Shown here piece by piece: positions 61,903 to 64,000 of a stretch of DNA of 64,000 nt. The DNA comes from an uncultured Spirochaetota bacterium (lineage in GTDB: Bacteria > Spirochaetota > Spirochaetia > Treponematales > Treponemataceae). Both the position numbers and the translations under genes were made by a program. The notes under the pieces were generated by a model that was not told where the DNA came from, made no database searches, and saw nothing but the letters and a program-made list of their open reading frames with translations. The stretch is taken from positions 109,549 to 173,548 of the forward strand of contig CALXMF010000004.1 of assembly GCA_944389415.1 (NCBI GenBank), given 5' to 3'. Each line of letters begins with the position of its first letter. The first letter of the stretch is position 1.

Positions 61903-62907
61903 ATGAAAAAATTCTACCAAACAATCAAATTCAAAAAATTTAATTCTCGGCGTTCTTCTCGAAAACAACGAGCTATATCCAGGAAAAAAAAGCGACATAT
62001 CAAACATAGAAGGTCTACTGCCCATCACAAAAAAAGAACACATTGCTATAAGGTTCCCGATAATTTCAGTATTATTCATAATTGTGCTGATACCATAAAT
62101 TTTTTTATAGAGGTACTTGATTCAATCAATAAATCAAAACCTCTGCAAATAGATTTAAGTTCCGTAAAAGAAATAACCCCTGATGCCATTATTTATTTGA
62201 TTCTTGTATTAGAAGAAAGTAAAAAGAAACAAATTTCTATAAAAGGAAATGTCCCTGAAAAACAGGACGCATTTTTAATTTTTTATCAATCGGGTTTCTA
62301 TGAGTATGTAAACAGTAATATTGATACAACTGAAATTCCCCGCAACGCAAATATTCTCACAATAAAATCAGGTACACAAGTTGATGGAAATGAGGGAGCA
62401 CATATCCGAAATTACTTAAAAGAACGCATTCCAACGATGACAACTGATCACCTGACAGCTCTATACGCTATTCTTATCGAATGTATGTCAAACACAAATG
62501 AATATGCAAGCAGGGAATCTGAAAAGAAAAAATGGTGGACTATGGCGTTATATGATGAAAAAAGCAAAAAAGTCTTTTTTGCTTTTGCAGATAATGGAGT
62601 TGGTATTCCTGCTACAGTGAGAAAAAGATTTATCATAGACAAATTTTCTTCAGATGCAGACACAATAAGACGAGCAGTTTCTGGTGAATATAAAATTTCA
62701 GGCAGTAGAGAAAAAACAAGAAACAAAGGTTTGCCGCAAATCAAAAGCTTTTATGAACAAACACTTATTGCTAACCTTGTTTTTGTTTCCAATAACGGAT
62801 ATTATAAAGTAGGGCAAATGCCTGAAAAATTAAAGAAAAAATTTACAGGCACCATGATAGCATGGGAATTTTTAACGGAAGGTCATAATGAAAACACAAT
62901 ATTATAA
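61903..62907 (+). CDS. STAS-like plus GHKL ATPase protein with basic N-terminus
   Basis: 334 residues. The first ~50 are strongly basic (RRSSRKQR, SRKKKRHIKHRR, HHKKRTH). Residues about 52-145 resemble a STAS-like alpha/beta unit (LQIDLSSVKEITPDAIIYLILVLEE). A GHKL (HATPase_c) domain follows: N-box ALYAILIECMSNTNEYA near 188, G1 box FADNGVGIP near 225, and RNKGLPQIKSF near 270 as the ATP-lid glycine box. There is no histidine phosphoacceptor domain. Related proteins occur with DUF4325 partners in variable regions of bacterial genomes. Overlaps the next gene by 20 bp. Confidence 0.78.
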   Translation: MKKFYQTIKFKKFNSRRSSRKQRAISRKKKRHIKHRRSTAHHKKRTHCYKVPDNFSIIHNCADTINFFIEVLDSINKSKPLQIDLSSVKEITPDAIIYLILVLEESKKKQISIKGNVPEKQDAFLIFYQSGFYEYVNSNIDTTEIPRNANILTIKSGTQVDGNEGAHIRNYLKERIPTMTTDHLTALYAILIECMSNTNEYASRESEKKKWWTMALYDEKSKKVFFAFADNGVGIPATVRKRFIIDKFSSDADTIRRAVSGEYKISGSREKTRNKGLPQIKSFYEQTLIANLVFVSNNGYYKVGQMPEKLKKKFTGTMIAWEFLTEGHNENTIL

Positions 62908-63211
62908 TATTGCTGAACAATATACAAAAAATCCTGGCGCACGATATATTAAACAAGGTGATTTTTCCGGTGAAGATTTCAGAAAAAATGTTTTAGAACC
63001 TTTTTTTGAGAGTTATGAAGAAGGAAATATCCTGGAAATCAACCTTGATGGGCTTAATGGATATCCATCTTCTTTTTTTGAGGAAGCTTTTGGAGGAATA
63101 GCAAGAATATATGGTGTTGAGAAAGTAAAAAAAGCATTAAGATTAATATGTAAAGAGAACAACCTTGTTGTTGATGATATTAAATCATACATCGAACAAA
63201 AACGGACATGA
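62888..63211 (+). CDS. STAS-like DUF4325 protein
   Basis: 107 residues; GGAAGG lies 5 nt before ATG 62888, within the ATPase gene. GARYIKQGDFSGEDFRKNVLEPF, then LEINLDGLNGYPSSFFEEAFGG is the DUF4325 pattern (a STAS-like fold). Likely partner of the ATPase, in the manner of anti-sigma/anti-anti-sigma pairs; this is inference. Confidence 0.82.
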   Translation: MKTQYYNIAEQYTKNPGARYIKQGDFSGEDFRKNVLEPFFESYEEGNILEINLDGLNGYPSSFFEEAFGGIARIYGVEKVKKALRLICKENNLVVDDIKSYIEQKRT

Positions 63212-63777
63212 GAAAGAGTTTTAATATTTTAATCGGTTTACTGGGTATTCTTTTTCTGATTGTAGTTATCCTATCTGTTTTGAAGTGGAAAATGTTAAAA
63301 AATACTTTTTTTTCATATTCCTTTATTGATATAGTAAATTTTATCGCAACACTACTTATTGGGTTCTTTTTAACATATATTATTGCAGTTCCTCTTCAAA
63401 AAGAAATCAAAGAAAAAGATATTCTTTCAGAAACCATAATTGAAGTTCAAAAAGATTTAGCTGCCATCATGGAGTATTTATATAAAATAAAAGGACAAAT
63501 GATTACCGTCCAGCAACGGGAGTATATTCTAACACTTTCAAAAATAACAGACAAAGACATTAATTTCTTAAAAAATATGCCCTTTAAAAACAAAGTCATA
63601 GCAGAGAATATTTCAAATATAGTAAAAATTCGGGGAGACTTTTCCTTTATCTTGACGGGAGATAATCTTGTCGCTAATCAACCTATTGCAGACGTATACA
63701 TAGAAACTTGCAGCCTTCAATACTATCAACTGAAACAGCAGCTTATGGAATGTAGGGTCAATGTATATACAGCATAA
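63208..63777 (+). CDS. Membrane protein of the cassette, unknown
   Basis: 189 residues, two N-terminal transmembrane helices (about 6-26, 42-62) and a cytoplasmic helical domain, first coiled (LQKEIKEKDILSETIIEVQKDL). Starts in the DUF4325 stop (ATGA). Last gene of the cassette; plausible membrane effector or anchor, by position only. Confidence 0.7.
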   Translation: MRKSFNILIGLLGILFLIVVILSVLKWKMLKNTFFSYSFIDIVNFIATLLIGFFLTYIIAVPLQKEIKEKDILSETIIEVQKDLAAIMEYLYKIKGQMITVQQREYILTLSKITDKDINFLKNMPFKNKVIAENISNIVKIRGDFSFILTGDNLVANQPIADVYIETCSLQYYQLKQQLMECRVNVYTA

Positions 63778-63861
63778 TACAGAATTTATTTTCTGCATTT
63801 TCAATACCGATTATATAAAATAATGTATAGATTACAAAACAAAAATTAATAATTTATTTTT

Positions 63862-63920
63862 CATCCATTTTTAGTCTTTTTTTTAAACGAAAATACACTA
63901 TCTTTTATCCGTTTTTAATC
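63862..63920. repeat. Dispersed AT-rich repeat, copy at cassette end
   Basis: CATCCATTTTTAGTC with a T run (63862-63884), GAAAATACACTATCTTTT (from 63889) and ATCCGTTTTTAATCTTTT (from 63907) repeat the words found at 12511-12532 and in the tandem units after 12568. Confidence 0.65.
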
Positions 63921-63933
63921 TTTTGATAGTGTA
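63894..63933. repeat. 9-bp inverted repeat
   Basis: TACACTATC (63894-63902) and GATAGTGTA (63925-63933) around a 22-nt T-rich loop. The region 63778-64000 contains no gene; it holds this element and the dispersed repeat. Confidence 0.7.
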
Positions 63934-64000
63934 CAATAAAGTTCGCAATTTGGGGTAGAAAAAAGCCATTGAAAATTCCAAAATGTTAGTTACCACAACA

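Overview
The window reads as chromosomal DNA of a spirochaete, most likely a Treponema or close relative (inference). The grounds are gene content: an Rnf-like rnfCDGEAB cluster preceded by a large unnamed membrane protein, two adjacent DUF115 'motility accessory factor' proteins, a DUF2225 protein next to acpS/ybbR/cdaA, many lipoproteins with a lipobox, and BspA-type leucine-rich repeats. No phage, transposase, plasmid, rRNA or CRISPR feature was found. Start codons are often TTG or GTG. Many promoters place a sigma-70 -10 box only about 6-9 nt before the start codon.

Left part (1-12.2 kb): a partial glycolipid-type glycosyltransferase (-) diverges from a type-4 uracil-DNA glycosylase and priA (+). 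A long minus-strand operon runs dxs, folP, cdaA, ybbR, acpS, a DUF2225 gene and truA (isoprenoid, folate, c-di-AMP, lipid and tRNA functions). Upstream are rpoZ and miaA, then a 29-codon COX24/AURKAIP1-type basic protein with its own promoter and terminator. tRNA-Asp and tRNA-Pro follow, separated by an intrinsic terminator, then an AT-rich stretch with a 66-bp tandem repeat.

Middle part (12.7-42 kb): a zincin lipoprotein, a nicotinamidase-like hydrolase, a FemAB-type aminoacyltransferase coupled to metG, a GH57-like protein that has lost its catalytic motifs, and the Rnf-like cluster. The Rnf-like cluster is the most unusual feature. By eye RnfC, RnfD, RnfG, RnfE and RnfA lack the usual FMN, flavinylation and [2Fe-2S] motifs, and RnfB lacks its N-terminal Fe-S domain, while the ferredoxin-like [4Fe-4S] motifs of RnfB and RnfC are kept. 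Next come a pseudouridine synthase, a P-loop/Asp23-like protein, two nucleotidyltransferases (pcnB-type and cca-type), thiamine pyrophosphokinase, a NeuB-family synthase, and a peptide-type ABC transporter operon headed by a CDF transporter and an LRR protein.

Right part (42-64 kb): smpB, an exported protein and rfbC-rfbD-rfbB (dTDP-rhamnose, without rfbA); a Sua5/YrdC gene and an FtsB/DivIC-like gene; then a five-gene plus-strand operon (acidic protein, unknown, two DUF115 proteins, membrane protein with a decayed GGDEF domain) behind a possible sigma-28-like promoter. A minus-strand operon carries ileS, a lipoprotein, a UPRT-like gene and a TPR lipoprotein. The last 2.5 kb holds a GGDEF remnant, tRNA-Gly, and an AT-rich three-gene cassette (STAS-like plus GHKL ATPase, DUF4325 protein, membrane protein) ending in a repeat related to the one beside tRNA-Pro. 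This looks like a tRNA-associated accessory island.
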